From positions 2,427,614 through 2,491,613 of the forward strand of contig NC_089181.1 of the NCBI RefSeq assembly GCF_947507565.1: a DNA stretch of 64,000 nucleotides, read 5' to 3'. Shown here piece by piece: positions 44,700 through 57,265 of the stretch (its first letter is position 1; every line of letters starts with the position of its first letter). Origin of the DNA: Oscarella lobularis (lineage: Eukaryota; Porifera; Homoscleromorpha; Homosclerophorida; Oscarellidae). The notes below the pieces were generated by a model that worked only from the letters and a program-made list of their open reading frames with translations, ran no database searches and was not told the origin of the DNA. A program made the translations under genes and the position numbers.

Positions 44700-47600
44700 A
44701 TGTCGCTGACGCTTTCGCTTGCTCTCGCAATCTTCTCTGTACTTCTGACGACGACCGCGCTGACCAGCTCTTCCGAAACGGACCGATACGCAAATCCTTG
44801 CTCATTTGGTACTGATACGCCAAAAGACGTCATCTGGATCTACTTCACGCCTTCTTTCTCCATCTACAGCTCGATTTGAAGTCGACATAGCCGTTGATAC
44901 AGGAAAATCGTCTGACAACGGTCAACGGCCCAAAAGAGCGGCGACGTCACTGAAAAGCAGACTCTGGCCCAATGGAGTCATCCCCTACGAGATTTCAGAT
45001 GATTACGACTGTGAGTGCCCTTATCGTCTCAAGATAGCTGGTCCTCGAGGCTGTGTCTGCTTGTGAGCACGTCGTCGTCATTTTAGGGCCGGAAAAGGGT
45101 CTCATAGTACGTGCCATGAGACACTGGGAGAAGAGTACGTGCTTGACGTTTGTACCGCGAACGGGAAACGATTCTGACTACATCTACTTTGAAAAGGGGA
45201 CGTGCGTGTAAGTTGTGGCCTGCGAGACAGAGATAAGAGGCGTAGATTTATGATTAGGTGCTGTTCATTCATTGGCAGACAAGGTGGAAGACAAGGCATG
45301 TCTTTGCCAAACCAGTAGATTTGAAGAAAGCGTAGCCTTGAATAATTAATATACGAGTCAATTTCATTTAGGTGTCTACGCTTTGGAACGATCGTTCACG
45401 AACTTGGACACGCCATTGGCTATTGGCACGAACACTCACGACCCGGTAAAGAGGCAGCGGATACGACGAGTCGATAACAATTATTAACCGGATTTCAGAT
45501 CGAGACGACCACATCAAAGTCAATTTGGATAACGTCAAAGCAGAGCAGGAGCACAATTTCGACAAAAAGTCTTCGAAACTCATCGACTCTCGAGGAGAGC
45601 GGTACGACTTCAATAGCATCATGCACTACGGAGCGTACACGTTCTCGAAAACCGACGACGCGAGCAAGCCGACAATTGAGACAATAAAGAAAAAATTTTT
45701 CAATCTTATTGGACAGCGCAAGGGTCTCAGCGTCGGCGACATACGACAGACGAAGAGGGTCTACTCGTGTCCGAAGTGCGGCGCCATTCTGACGGCACCC
45801 CGCGGCAATTTCTTCTCGCCAAACTATCCAAAGAAATATGGGCACGATCTCGAGTGCGCGTGGAAAATCATTGCGCCGAGTGGAATGGAAGTGCGACTTA
45901 CTATCTCCGATTTTCGCTTTGGGCCAAGACGCAAGGGAAACAAAACGGCCGCGTGCTTCGATTATCTTGAAATTTGGGATCACGTTGGCGGAACGCTGTT
46001 GGGGAAATACTGCAATCGCGATGAGATTCCCCTTATCAAATCGCTCGGAGGTCTGTACGTGAAGATGGTGTCAGATTCGTCGAAAGCTTCCAGAGGCTTC
46101 AATGCGAGTTACGAGAGTAGGAGTCGACCGCTTTAGCATTTTCTATTGATCCAATGAAGGTTTTTAGCGTTCTGTGAAATGACGATGCCCGGCACGTATG
46201 GATACTTGTCGTCGCCTAATTCTCCTGATTCCTATTTGCCCAATATGAAGTGCACGTGGCATCTCACTACGAGTCCTCCAAATTCGAGCTTGATCATTAT
46301 GTGGGATTTCTGGGACATTGAAATGGTGAAAGACTGCGTTTATGACTACGTTGAATTCACTTCCTCCGAGCACCCGGAATTTTACAAGAGGATATGCGGT
46401 AGTGTTAGCCTGTGGAGACAACGCGCTGACGCGTCGTCAATCACCGCCTCCGATTTTGACTTCAAAGCGCCAGGAAACAGCGTCACCGTCCGATTTGTCT
46501 CTGATAAAAACGTAGAAAAAGTTGGCTTTCGTTTTCGCTGGTTTTCCGGTAAGGCTCAGCTAACATACGGTCTTACCATATGTATATACGAGTTCAATAG
46601 ATTTTAATGATTGCTTGGAAGGTAATGCTGGATGCCAGCAAATTTGTACAGATACGTGGGACGGCTTTCGGTGTTCGTGTCGTCTCGGATATTTGCTTGA
46701 AGAGGACGGCAAGTCATGCAAAAGTAAGAGTAGCTACCTTGAGAAGATATTATTTCGAACGGCGATGCGTGTGCGTAGAGGATTGCGGTGGGATACTGAC
46801 GGCTTCCACGGGAGTCATTCAGTCTCCCAACTATCCTGAAAGATATCCTTCTAATAAACGCTGTGAGTGGAGACTCGTCTTTCCCTCCTCGTACATCATC
46901 ACGCTAACATTTCACGAATTTGACTTGGAGGGGCGAAGCGCTTTTTCGTGTGCCTTCGATAATGTAACTATAGAAGACGCCAACGAACGGCGTGTTTACT
47001 GCGGGTTGCGTTTTGTGAAAGAACCCCTAACATTGGAAAATAGAGTCAATTTAACATTCTCTTCCGACGGTTCGTTATCAAGGCGTGGATTTAGAATCAC
47101 ATACAAAGCACAACCAGGTACGTTCGAGCCTGTAAAATAAAATAAAATAAAATTTTCATTATTTTGTGTTGGTGTAGATGAAAATCAATGCCTCAGCAAT
47201 TTGAGCAGATGCGAGCAGGAGTGCATTGACGCTGCCAACGGTTATCGCTGTGCCTGTTACGCAGGATACTCGCTCAGAGAAGATGGTTATTCCTGTGAAG
47301 GTTAATCGAGAGGAAATTAAGGATTATGTCTGATTATGTTGGAATAGACGTTGATGAATGTGAGAATGCATCTCTGTGTGACCAGCTTTGCCTAAACACG
47401 CCTGGAAACTACAGCTGCTCGTGCAAATCTGGCTACGTTTTGGGACCTGATGGAAAAACGTGTCTTGGTGAGTTGACGCATCAGACGCGTTCTTAGGATC
47501 TTGATATTCTTCTCGTTAGATGTTGACGAGTGCACAGAAGGAATTGACGACTGTCAATTTCAGTGTATAAATGTGGTAGGAGGCTACGAATGCAGTTGTC

Positions 47601-48465
47601 CAAGCAAGCAGTTCTTTTTATTGCCAAACGGAACAAATTGCCAAAGTAAGAACAGGAGCGCAACAAAAAATTATAATTGTCTTTCACTTATAAATTAGAG
47701 TGCAGTGGTGTACTGAACGACAGGACATTGCCTAGGAATTTGATTATACCTGCTGGATCCAAACTGACAGAGAAAGGCATCGAGTGCCTTTGGAAGCTAA
47801 AGTGGAAAACGGGTCATCACTGGCGTATTCACTTTGAGGACTTGGACTGTCAGCGGGAGAATATCGGATTGGTCATTACAAGTTACTCTAATGTATTGAC
47901 CAACTCTTGTAAGGAAGCCTCTGAAAAGAAAAGCGTTACTTATCACTATAACAAACTGGTATTCAACCTAACTATAACTCGCAAATTGCCCTCACTTGGA
48001 CATATCAAGATCACATTTGAAGCTGGTAATGCTATCTCGAGTTCATCAACTCTAAGCACTTGATTTGTTTTTCTAGTCTGTGGCGGCTCTTTTGTTATCA
48101 CTAACAAGGAACACTTTCTATACTCTCCTACAAATACAACTGGTACAGGATATGGACCCAATGCGACTTGTGTCTGGATACTTACCAACTCAAAGCCACG
48201 TACACGGAAAATTATTTTACGTATTGCCATGTTTTCTTTGAGTTATTCGGAAAATTGCACGGCAGACTATTTGGAAATTAGCAACGAGAATGGTAGCAGT
48301 GAGAGATACTGTGGCAATCTGGCGAATAGTTACATATCAGTGAATTCAAATTCACGGCTGACGTTGAAATTTGTGTCTGATGCAAACAGCACTGGCGGCA
48401 AGGGATTCAAAATTGGATACAAAAGGATCAAAGAAGGCAATCTTACCATGAGGGAGGGGAGTTAG
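44700..48465 (+). CDS. Tolloid/BMP1-type astacin metalloprotease with CUB and EGF domains
   Basis: Secreted zinc protease; relatives process procollagens and BMP antagonists. Exon 1 gives the signal peptide MSLTLSLALAIFSVLLTTTA. The propeptide ends at a furin-like QRPKRAAT, followed by the mature start SRLWPNGVIPYEI. The catalytic zinc motif is [20 protein letters not shown] (about 45385-45445), with the Met-turn SIMHYGAYTF (about 45615). Then CUB1 (about 45775-46125), CUB2 (46170-46550), EGF1 with CQQICTDTWDGFRCSC, CUB3 (46780-47115), three EGF repeats (about 47178-47300, 47347-47465, 47520-47645; the last two start DVDEC, calcium-binding type), CUB4 (47700-48030) and CUB5 (48075-48440). Stop at 48463-48465. 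The canonical order CUB-CUB-EGF-CUB-EGF-CUB-CUB is kept, with two added EGF repeats. Confidence 0.95.
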
Positions 48466-48659
48466 AATATTTATACGCTTGCTCTTTGTCTGTAGTTGCA
48501 AAACTCTGTTTTTTTGACACGTCTTTTCTGGTTGACTACAGTAATTGTTGATGGCACTAATTTCTGTAATCTCTGACGTTCAAAAAAGGACGTCATTCAT
48601 TTATTTCAACTATTCATCACCCCAAAACCGATGGAATCTAATGCAAGTCTCCACACAGC

Positions 48660-51600
48660 ATGAATTCGGCGTCTCAAAATGCGACCCTGTCTCGAACGAA
48701 ACGAGGCGAGACTCCACCGACAGAAGAAAGCTCGCGCAACGCACCGCAGCGTCGCGGACGCGCTCAACTTCTTCCAAAGTCGACAGCGACGCCGCAAAAA
48801 CCCGCACGACTGCCCGTCACATCGTCGAGAGATCTAAAGCGACTCAAACCGGCAACGACGACAGTGCAAACAGAGGAGACGAACGTAGAAGAAGCGATCG
48901 TTGGAGCGCGAGCGACGACGAACGACGTCGAAGGAGACGCCGATAACGATGACGACGCCGATGGCGCAGCCGTCGCCAATGACGACGACGACGACGACGA
49001 CGACGACGTCGAATTGTGGACGGTCTATTCGGCGAAAGTGAGCCTATCGGCCGTTCTCAACGATCCGTCGCTCTGGCGAAGGGAGAGCGATTTGTTTACG
49101 AAGACGTGGGGCGAAGCGTTTTTGCCCGTGCCGAAACCGTCGCTTTCGACTCTGCCGCAGATACGGAAGTCGGAATTCGCTCATTACTCACGCCAATTGG
49201 CGAAGGTAGTAAAGAGAGATGAGGGGTCTCCTAAAAAATGGGAAGATACTGTATTGGGTCCCAGACAGACATATTTCCAGAACTGACTCCCCCCCATCTA
49301 AGGTGTGGTCTCTTGCTAGCCATATAGAATGCACGTACGAAGAATGCGACATGGTTCGTCGTCGTCGTCGTCGTTGTCATCGTCATCTCCAACTCGACGC
49401 GCTGCTCCGGATAGGCGGCATCCAAGTGGTTCGTCGCTCACTCCAATATCTTTTATTCAATGACTTGATTTGGTTTTCAGATCATCTCGATGTCGTGCCA
49501 AAGATTTTTAAGACGTCGGACTTCTGTTTGGAGGATCCGAACACGTTTCGACAGATCTTCTCCGAGCCGACGGCTCAAAATTTGGTTTCGTCTTCCCCCG
49601 CGAGAGCGGACGTCGGTACGAACGCGCAGACGACGAGGCTGCTCCAAGAGAAACTCACTCACTATCTGGACATTGTGGAGATTCAACTGGCACAGCAAAT
49701 CGCACTGAAATCCGAAGACTTTTTCCACACGATTTCCTCTCAGGATACACTGACAGAAGAGATGGTCAAACTGAGGCATTTGATCAAAGACCTAAGGCAA
49801 GAATAGTTCTAAAACGATGTTACAATAGCGATGATTTGAATTTAGATTCAAGCTTAGCAATATTGACAGCGAAGTGACCAGGAATCCGTTTCTCGTTTTA
49901 CAGCTGAAGCGAAGACGATCGCGCTACGTGGCCGTTTATCATAAGGTCTGTCCACTCACTCACTCAGATCCCAGCTCGTAGAATTTGTCTTCCAGTTGAA
50001 ATTGATGGCTACCGTCCATCAAACCCAACCGACTATACAGCTCCTGCTGACGACGTCTGATTTCGTTGGCGCTTTGGATTTGATTGCAACAACGCAGGAA
50101 GTCCTTGTTCAGGAATTGGCCGGAGTGCAGAGTTTTCGGTAGTAACTGTAGGAAGATTTTTCACTGTACACGCACACGTCTCTCCCTCTCTTTAGGCATC
50201 TTGGCTCTCAGCTCATCGAAATGGAACGCCTCATTGGAAAAGTCACCGAAGCAGATTTTGTTAAAATCACAAAGAGATATTTGGTTCAACCTACAACCGG
50301 CGACAATTTGGATTGCGACGAAGAGGTAAAGCCCCGTCGTGGCGTTGCTGCTGGTGCACCTACTCTTAGCTGCGTTTCTCACTATAGGATAAAATCGTGT
50401 CTGCTGTCTTTGGTCTTCTAAAGCTGAAGAAGCACCACTTTCTCGATTCGTATCGAGGCGAAGCGTTTTCTATTATAAAGTTCTGCATCAAGCAGGTAGG
50501 TTCATGCGAAAATCATCTCCAATAAAAGACACGTCTCTTTTTTAGACGTCTCGACGTTTAGTGCTTGGAGCGGAGAAGGAAGAGGAGAGCGTATCAAAGT
50601 AAAAGGGCCATTTATGTTATTACCGTAGACCCGGGAGGTCTGTTGTCCTTTTATGTGCGCAGTTTGGTTGAGTTGATGCGAAAATTGAGTTTTGACGAGT
50701 GGCTTGGGATGATTCAAACCGTCTTTGAAGCGATTCTCGTTATTCTCAGGCGACTCAAAGTGAGTCGATGATCATCACGGCGAGAAGAGGTCTCGTTTCT
50801 AGATGAAATGCGTACCTAGGTTGTTCACAAGTTGATTGAAAGCGTCGTCAGTCAGCTCATTGAACGCGTCGACGAGGAGGAAGAGGCGGAAAAGGAAGAG
50901 GAGACGGCGGCGGCGGAGGACGAGGAGGAAAAAGAGACGACGACGACATCACCTAGTCCCCAACCTGAATTGGTTTCTTACGACGGAGCAGTTTCTCTAG
51001 ACGAGCTTGATATCTCTGCTTCAGTGAAGCAGCCGTCGCCGCCGCCGCCGTCGTTGCAGCAATCAGAATTAACGTAGGGAAACGAGCTATTTCCTCCCCG
51101 TTTTCTTCATGAAATTTGGATTCGTGCAGGTTTCGCGACGCCGGGATTTTGACTCGTGTCGATGGGAACAAAGTCGTGGGCGAAAGTCGCGAGCTCTTGT
51201 GTTCTGCATGTGAATTGGCTCACGTTCGATGCACGAAATTGATAGGAGTGAAATCTAGGGTAAGGAATCGAAGAACGCCAGGAAAGCGGCCTCTTAGAAC
51301 ATACGGTTATTTTTATTGAAGGATGGGTCCCTGGAAAAACTTATAGGATCGGATTTCGTTTCCATGGTCCGAATTTTTGAACGGTTTATTGTTGAGTGCG
51401 AAAGAATATGTGGAAAGCAGATTTTCAGTCTCAGAGCAACGATTCTCACACAGGCAAAGAACTCTTTCTAAGTAGGGGAGCTAGTAGTTTTGAATTCTGG
51501 GGTATCCATAGACGAAGAAATATTTGGAGAAATTTCACGAGGAACGAAAAGCCAAGCTTTGGTAAGTCAAAACAGCTTTTCTCGTGGCTAAGCAGCGATT

Positions 51601-52895
51601 GAAATGCTATTCATAAATTAAGCATGCTGCTGGAGTCCGAACACTGGAAACCGGTCGATTCTCCGTCAGAGATTCAATGTCTTATAGTCAAACTGGAAAA
51701 TGGTAAGCCATAGTGTCAGAAAGCTGCTCTTTTGACAATTTATTTCAGGGGTAAATGATCAAGCGCCTGTTTCACAGCCCTCTAAACCAAAACGAAGACT
51801 TGTCGTAAAGGATCAAGAATTTACCGTAGTTAGGTAAGCCTAATTATTTGTTTCTTCCTATTCGTTCTCTCATTCCGCGCGTGACGTAGCGCGTTGCTAC
51901 TTTTATTAAAAATTGTCTACGAGTATTGTCAGTCAGTGAAGGATATGCCCATGCTGGTCACTGACATAATGAATCGGCTGACAGAAATTCTCCAGGTGCG
52001 ACTGATGTGACGACTAAATACGTGTAGTTGTCATTACGCCTCGTAGATATTTAATCGAAAAACATATCAACTTGTTCTCGAAGCTGGAGCGTTTCAAACA
52101 GTTGGATTAAAGAGCATCACAGCCAAACATCTTGGTTGGAGATAGCGCATCATTTCCACGCGCATGACTGCCTTTTTTTCCCCCTCCGCAGCTGCTGCCT
52201 CCCAGTCTTTGCTAGCCGTTGCTGCTGTTGTGCCCATAGTGCGCGGTTACTTCGATACGAGACTGCTGCAGCGAGAGAAAGTTTTGCTGAATCATTTTGA
52301 TTCATTGGTTCAGGTACCCTTAATTAATGACCTGGTCTGGTAATAATAACTCTAGACTCTCTCTTCAAAGTCTTTCACAAATCATAGTCAGGAGATTCAC
52401 AGCAAGCTTATCTCTATGATTGACGAAGTGATTTCGAGACAGCTTAGCAAGGTTAGTTTTCAAGTTTTCAATTCCGTTCTTACTACAATGTTTATAGTGG
52501 GAAATTGGGGGTCCAACTCCCTCTCTTAGTGTACAGAATATTGTAAGGCAAATTGTTCGATTGCATGATGCTCTGCATGGCTTAGTCAGCAGACAACAGC
52601 TAAAAGTATGGCTCACAGATTTCTGCATAAATTTCAGAAGTTCATTTTACTATTAGACTGTGTGCTACGATATTCTCGCCGTCTTTAAAACGAGGCTAAA
52701 GCAACGTATACAGAAAATATCAGCAGAAGAGGATAGGTGCAGTGAAAAGCAAATGGCTAATAGAAATGTCAATCTTTTCTATTATTGTCTAGCTTTGTTA
52801 TTGAAGAATTAACTGCCATTGTGGCAAGACTACAGGATTTGAATGGATTTAAAGAACTGGTAAAAAATGTAAGCAATATATGGGCAGGCAGATAG
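48660..52895 (+). CDS. VPS54: VPS54, GARP tethering complex subunit
   Basis: Subunit of the Golgi-associated retrograde protein complex that tethers endosome-derived vesicles at the trans-Golgi. The first exon starts MNSASQNATLSRTKRG, is Ser/Arg/Pro-rich, has an Asp run (about 48980-49010, from GAC repeats), and then WTVYSAKVSLSAVLNDP, FTKTWGEAFLPVPKPS. After an intron of about 270 bp come HLDVVPKIFKTSDFCLEDPN and TFRQIF, matching VPS54, then LTHYLDIVEIQLAQQIALKS and FFHTISSQDTLTEEMVKLRH. Later exons hold the C-terminal half: LKKKHHFLDSYRGEAFSIIK near 50425-50480, a Glu-rich loop (50870-50940), and a last exon VIEELTAIVARLQDLNGFKE with stop at 52893. Exons are small and numerous; the middle joins are approximate. 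Confidence 0.9.
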
Positions 52896-52970
52896 GGCCC
52901 TATATATTCTCTCCTATCAAATATTGAAATTCATATCCGGGAATTGTTTCCTCGCTTCGTTCCCCACCGG

Positions 52971-55900
52971 ATGTCTTCGAACGACGATCCCTTGATAGCG
53001 GAGGCGATCGCGACTCTGTCCGATGCCGTTACGCAAAGTCGCGCGGACGTGGTCCACGCCGTTGTCACGACGGCTGCAGACAGCAAAGGCAAGTCGACCA
53101 AAAATCGTCGTCTTCCACGAAACGCTTCAATTAGTCGCAGGAGGATCGATGACGGCTCTGAGAGCCATTCTCGACCACGTGAGCTCGGATAGCGGAACCT
53201 GCCTTCATCATGCAACAAAGGTTCGATGGACATTTTTTTTCTCGTCCGAGTCTCTCTAGCAACGTTCGAAGCTTGAAAGTGTCGACATCGTGCGAACTCT
53301 CCTGGCGTCCGGCGCAAATGCGAGCATACGTGACAAGAACGGGCGAACGTGCTACGATTTGGCGCAAAAGGAAAGAATGCGAAACGTCTACGTCACAGAT
53401 CTATTGCAAGCGGTAGCGCACGAAGGGTAAGTCGTCTAAGTCATTTTTTTCCCCCCCGGGGGGCTCCGCGATCGAGCGCTCGCGACGTTTAGCCTAGCAG
53501 AACACGTGAAAAATCTGCTTGCTTCGGGCGTGAACGTGAATGCGACAGACGGGAGCGTGAAGGCGAACACGGCGCTTCACTGGGCGGCGTCCTACGCCTC
53601 GAACGCGTCCACAATCGACGTTTTATGCGGTAAGAGTAAGACGAAGACGCGCTAGAGAAAGGCGAAATCGCGCGTTGACCATACAGCGCACGGCGCCGTC
53701 GTGGATCAGAAGAACGGAGACGGAGCGACAGCGTTGCACGACGCAGCGAAACGGGGCAACGTCGACGTAATCAAAGCCCTGATAGGGCACGGTGCTAGCG
53801 CGACAATTAGAGCAGAAAAGGGGTACGGTTAGAAAAAGAAAACGATATACAAAGAAAGGGTCAACTGTCTTCTGCATAAGACCGTACCGTGGAAAAACCC
53901 CGCTTGATCTGTTGCCAGCCAGCATCTCAATTGATCAGCTAGGCCTGCCAAAAGACGCTGCTACTGACGACGGTATTTAGACAATTGATTATTATCGCGC
54001 TTTCTTTATATTTGCACGTTCTCTCTTCTCAGATCGACCTCACGACTTGGCCGCTGTCCTGAAAGCAAGTCAAGTCTCGTTGCAGAATCAAAGCGAATCA
54101 TCTCCGCCGAGCCCCGTGTTGCCGTCGTCGTCGTCGTCGACGAACAACGGCGACCTTCTTCCTATGACCCCGCAATTGACAGCTCGTCGCGAATTCGGCG
54201 GCGATCGGAGTGGAATTCCGTGCATTTGGCCGCCGCCACAAAGCGTCGTGATGTTGGAGGAGGAGGAGGAGGAATCGAAGTTTTATCTTCCGCGTCGACT
54301 CGTTGTCAACGTATCTTCCTCTAAAGGTAGCGATTTGAAATGGGAAAGTGTCTCGTTGCAATGAATGAATGTCTAGATGACATTGGTTCGGTGATGGACG
54401 TTTGGCGACGGGCGGAAAATTGGTTTGAGCCCATTGGACTCAAGTTGTCGATTCAGTGCCTACAAGAAGCGGGTCAGCGCAGAAAGAGAAAAAAGAAAAG
54501 ACGATCTTTTCTATTTTTATTTTTGGTCTAGCTGCAGATGCTTCTGTCATTTGCCATTTATCCGAAACTCTCTTTGCTCGCAAGGAATCGTACAAATTGA
54601 CGGTGACGAACAACAGGGTTAGTCTATCTATAAAGAATAAAGAAAGATTTAAGGAGATTTGGGCATTGTGTATCTAGGTCTTCCTCAGTGGCAGCGATTT
54701 GACTGGCCTTTGGTATGGCATGCACACGTTCATCCAGCTGGCTAAAACCCACGCTGACGATGGCCGAATTCCGAGACTATGTGTCAGTGAGACAGCACAA
54801 CGTAATATCGTAGTTCAAACGAATTCTATTCACAGATAACGGATTGGCCCGACTTTTCCTACCGGGGCGTTTTAGTTGATCTGACCGGCGGAAGAGTTCC
54901 CTCACTGGTACACGCGTACGGTATATGAAATTGAAGACCAATTGACCGCAGTTTCTTAGGAGACAATGTACGGCTTTGTTGACATCTTGTCTGCCGTATA
55001 CAAATACAATAGCGTACGTCTACCTTGAATAATTATAATGAGAGTCTAATATCTGTTTAGCTTGAGCTCAGGATGAGCGATACGCGTGTGAGCGCAACGA
55101 GCAGTCTAGGATCTTTTGAAGTGTACAGCTCTGAGTCAGTTGGACTAAAAATTCCGTTTATTGATCCTATAAAGATTCGTCGATCTTTAGGGAATTGGCT
55201 CGGCTGGCCGATTACTGTCGCAAGCAATTTCTTGAATTAGTTCCTCACTTTGAACTAAGGTTAGGTTGCAGGAGAGCGCGTTCGACGCTAGTGTAACATT
55301 ATCTGCAGTTTTGGAGAGAGCTCCATCAAGGCGAGCAGCTTTACGAAGCACAGTTCAAACCTCCTACCGGCGTTTTCTTCCAAGTTAGTCAAAGTGTATC
55401 GTCGTCATTATCAATCTTCACCATGACTTTCCAGAACCGTTTGTCTAAACGGTATACCCTACTTGCCCTTTCTCAACGGGCTCACGAAACAGGTGTTTGT
55501 GACTGGAACGGAAAGCGACAGTTTTCTCAACCGTTTAGCCCTATCCAGATCTCTCGCAGTCGTCCCAGCGAAGGTAGGCGACCCAAAGGAGCCGTCCGCG
55601 CGCCCCCCTGCAAATTGGCCGCGTCGGACTCGAAGTCGTTTTTTCCCGCGCGCGTCTACTTATGGGGGGATAGACCGAATTACCGAGCAGCCGAGATGCC
55701 TCGGTTGAAGAATAGACCAGGCGTGCTATACGTTCGGCACAAACTAAGACGAATTACTTTTAGGGCTCGAGTGGGGCGATTTGTAAGCGATTATCAATGT
55801 CAGGGTACGTGAATATCGTCTGTGGGGGTCTACTGTACATGTGATTTTCTTTTTGCCCTGGTAGAATTCCTTCAGTCTTGTCTGTTGAGACGGGATCCGA

Positions 55901-57044
55901 TCTCAGGTGGGAATTCTGTCGAAGCGCGCGAAAAATAGAATTTTAATTTCTCTGCGCAGTCCGTTTGGTTGCTGGGACGCTTGTGCGTCTAACGCGCAAG
56001 CTGCCGCTGCGGTTGCTATAGGCAACGACTGCGCTGGTCTACTTGCTGCGGCAGGAGGCGGAGGAGGAGGCGATAATTCATCTAGTCGTCTTCCTTTTCT
56101 TCCACTGACGCTAACCGCTTTGGCTCCTGTCTCGTACTTTGCTTGGAACAGCCAAAATGATCCTGTAAGATGTAGAACCAGTGGTGTCAGTTAACTAGTT
56201 TTTAGTCAGAAAATTTGTGTCTACAATCATTTTTTTGCCCCACAGAGTTGCCTGAAGGAACGAACGGCCGTCGTGTTGAACCGGCACGTTTTTGTAGACG
56301 CTTCCAATTCTGTCGCAGACTACATGCTCACGTTCGTGGGACTGACGAAAAACGCGTCGGAAGGTAGTGCCGTCGTCGTAGAAATTTGTCTTGCCGTCTC
56401 ACGTGCTTCTAAGGCAAGCTGCTGCATCATCTCATTGCCACTCCGTCAGACGTTAAGCTGAAGGATTTCACCGCGGAAATCGTTCAAGTATCACTCCGGA
56501 GACGCGTCTCCTAGATTTGATATATTTCGTTTTCTCGCTAGTCGTATCTACGGGGTGTACGTCAGTGCCACCGGCATCGAGCGGCACTCGATTTGTGCTG
56601 CTTCCAAGCCGACGAGACGAAGAAAGAAATGTTGCATTTGTACGACTGGGTGAACTACGTGGCCAAGTATGGGAAAAAAGGGACGCACCTTTGCACCCAC
56701 CCATGGGGCGATAGGGCAAAGCGGCTCGCCCCCGATATCCGTAGTCTTACCGCTTCGTCTCGTTTCAGGGTACTGAAGGCCATTTGGAAGCAGCAGAAAG
56801 CCGATTCGACTTCTTCTGGCGATCATTTTGACATGTCCAAAATGCCAGCGCCGTCCAAAACCGACTTGGCGAACACGTATCGTGCATCCACTCACTTCCG
56901 CTCTTTTTTTCTCATGACGCTATTCGTAGGCTATTGGAAGTGTTCGAGCACTTTCCGTCGACGTGGAACCTCCGACAGAAAGATTTTGGCAGCAATAGGG
57001 AGCTAATCGAGCGGCTGAAACGAGTCGAAGCGACATTGATTTGA
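52971..57044 (+). CDS. Ankyrin-repeat protein fused to a GH20 (hexosaminidase)-like domain
   Basis: Exon 1 (52971-53088) starts MSSNDDPLIAEAIATLSDAV and ends at a GC donor (AAAG/GCAAGT). Ankyrin repeats follow: SMTALRAILDHVSSDSGTCL, VDIVRTLLASGANASIRDKN, NTALHWAASYASNASTIDVL, GDGATALHDAAKRGNVDVIK and PYRGKTPLDLLPASI (53115-53930). After a Ser/Pro linker with a Glu run (54270) come KFYLPRRLVVNVSSS, LTGLWYGMHTFIQLAKTH, TDWPDFSYRGVLVDLTGGRV and ETMYGFVDILSAVYKYNSLE (about 54690-55060), the start of a GH20 barrel. Then LARLADYCRKQFLELVPHFE (about 55195-55255), WDACASNAQAAAAV and PVSYFAWNSQND, and a helical end, LLEVFEHFPSTWNLRQKDFG, with stop at 57042. There is no signal peptide, so it should be cytosolic. 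I could not locate the Asp-Glu catalytic pair. I know of no characterised protein with this architecture. Confidence 0.75.
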
Positions 57045-57265
57045 GATATATAGAATTTGCATCCCTAACGTCACGTGCGTACTCAAAATAGGCGTGGCTT
57101 ATTAAATAACGGGGTTACCAAGAACCGGATAAGTCGTAGACTTTCATTGTTCTCCGCGGAACGTATAGGAGACGGAATCCGGTGGGTTGACTCACACAGG
57201 AACCAGATAGGGGTGCTGTACACATTAGTGCTTGATCCCTTTTCGTTTGAGAGTGCAAGCGAGAT

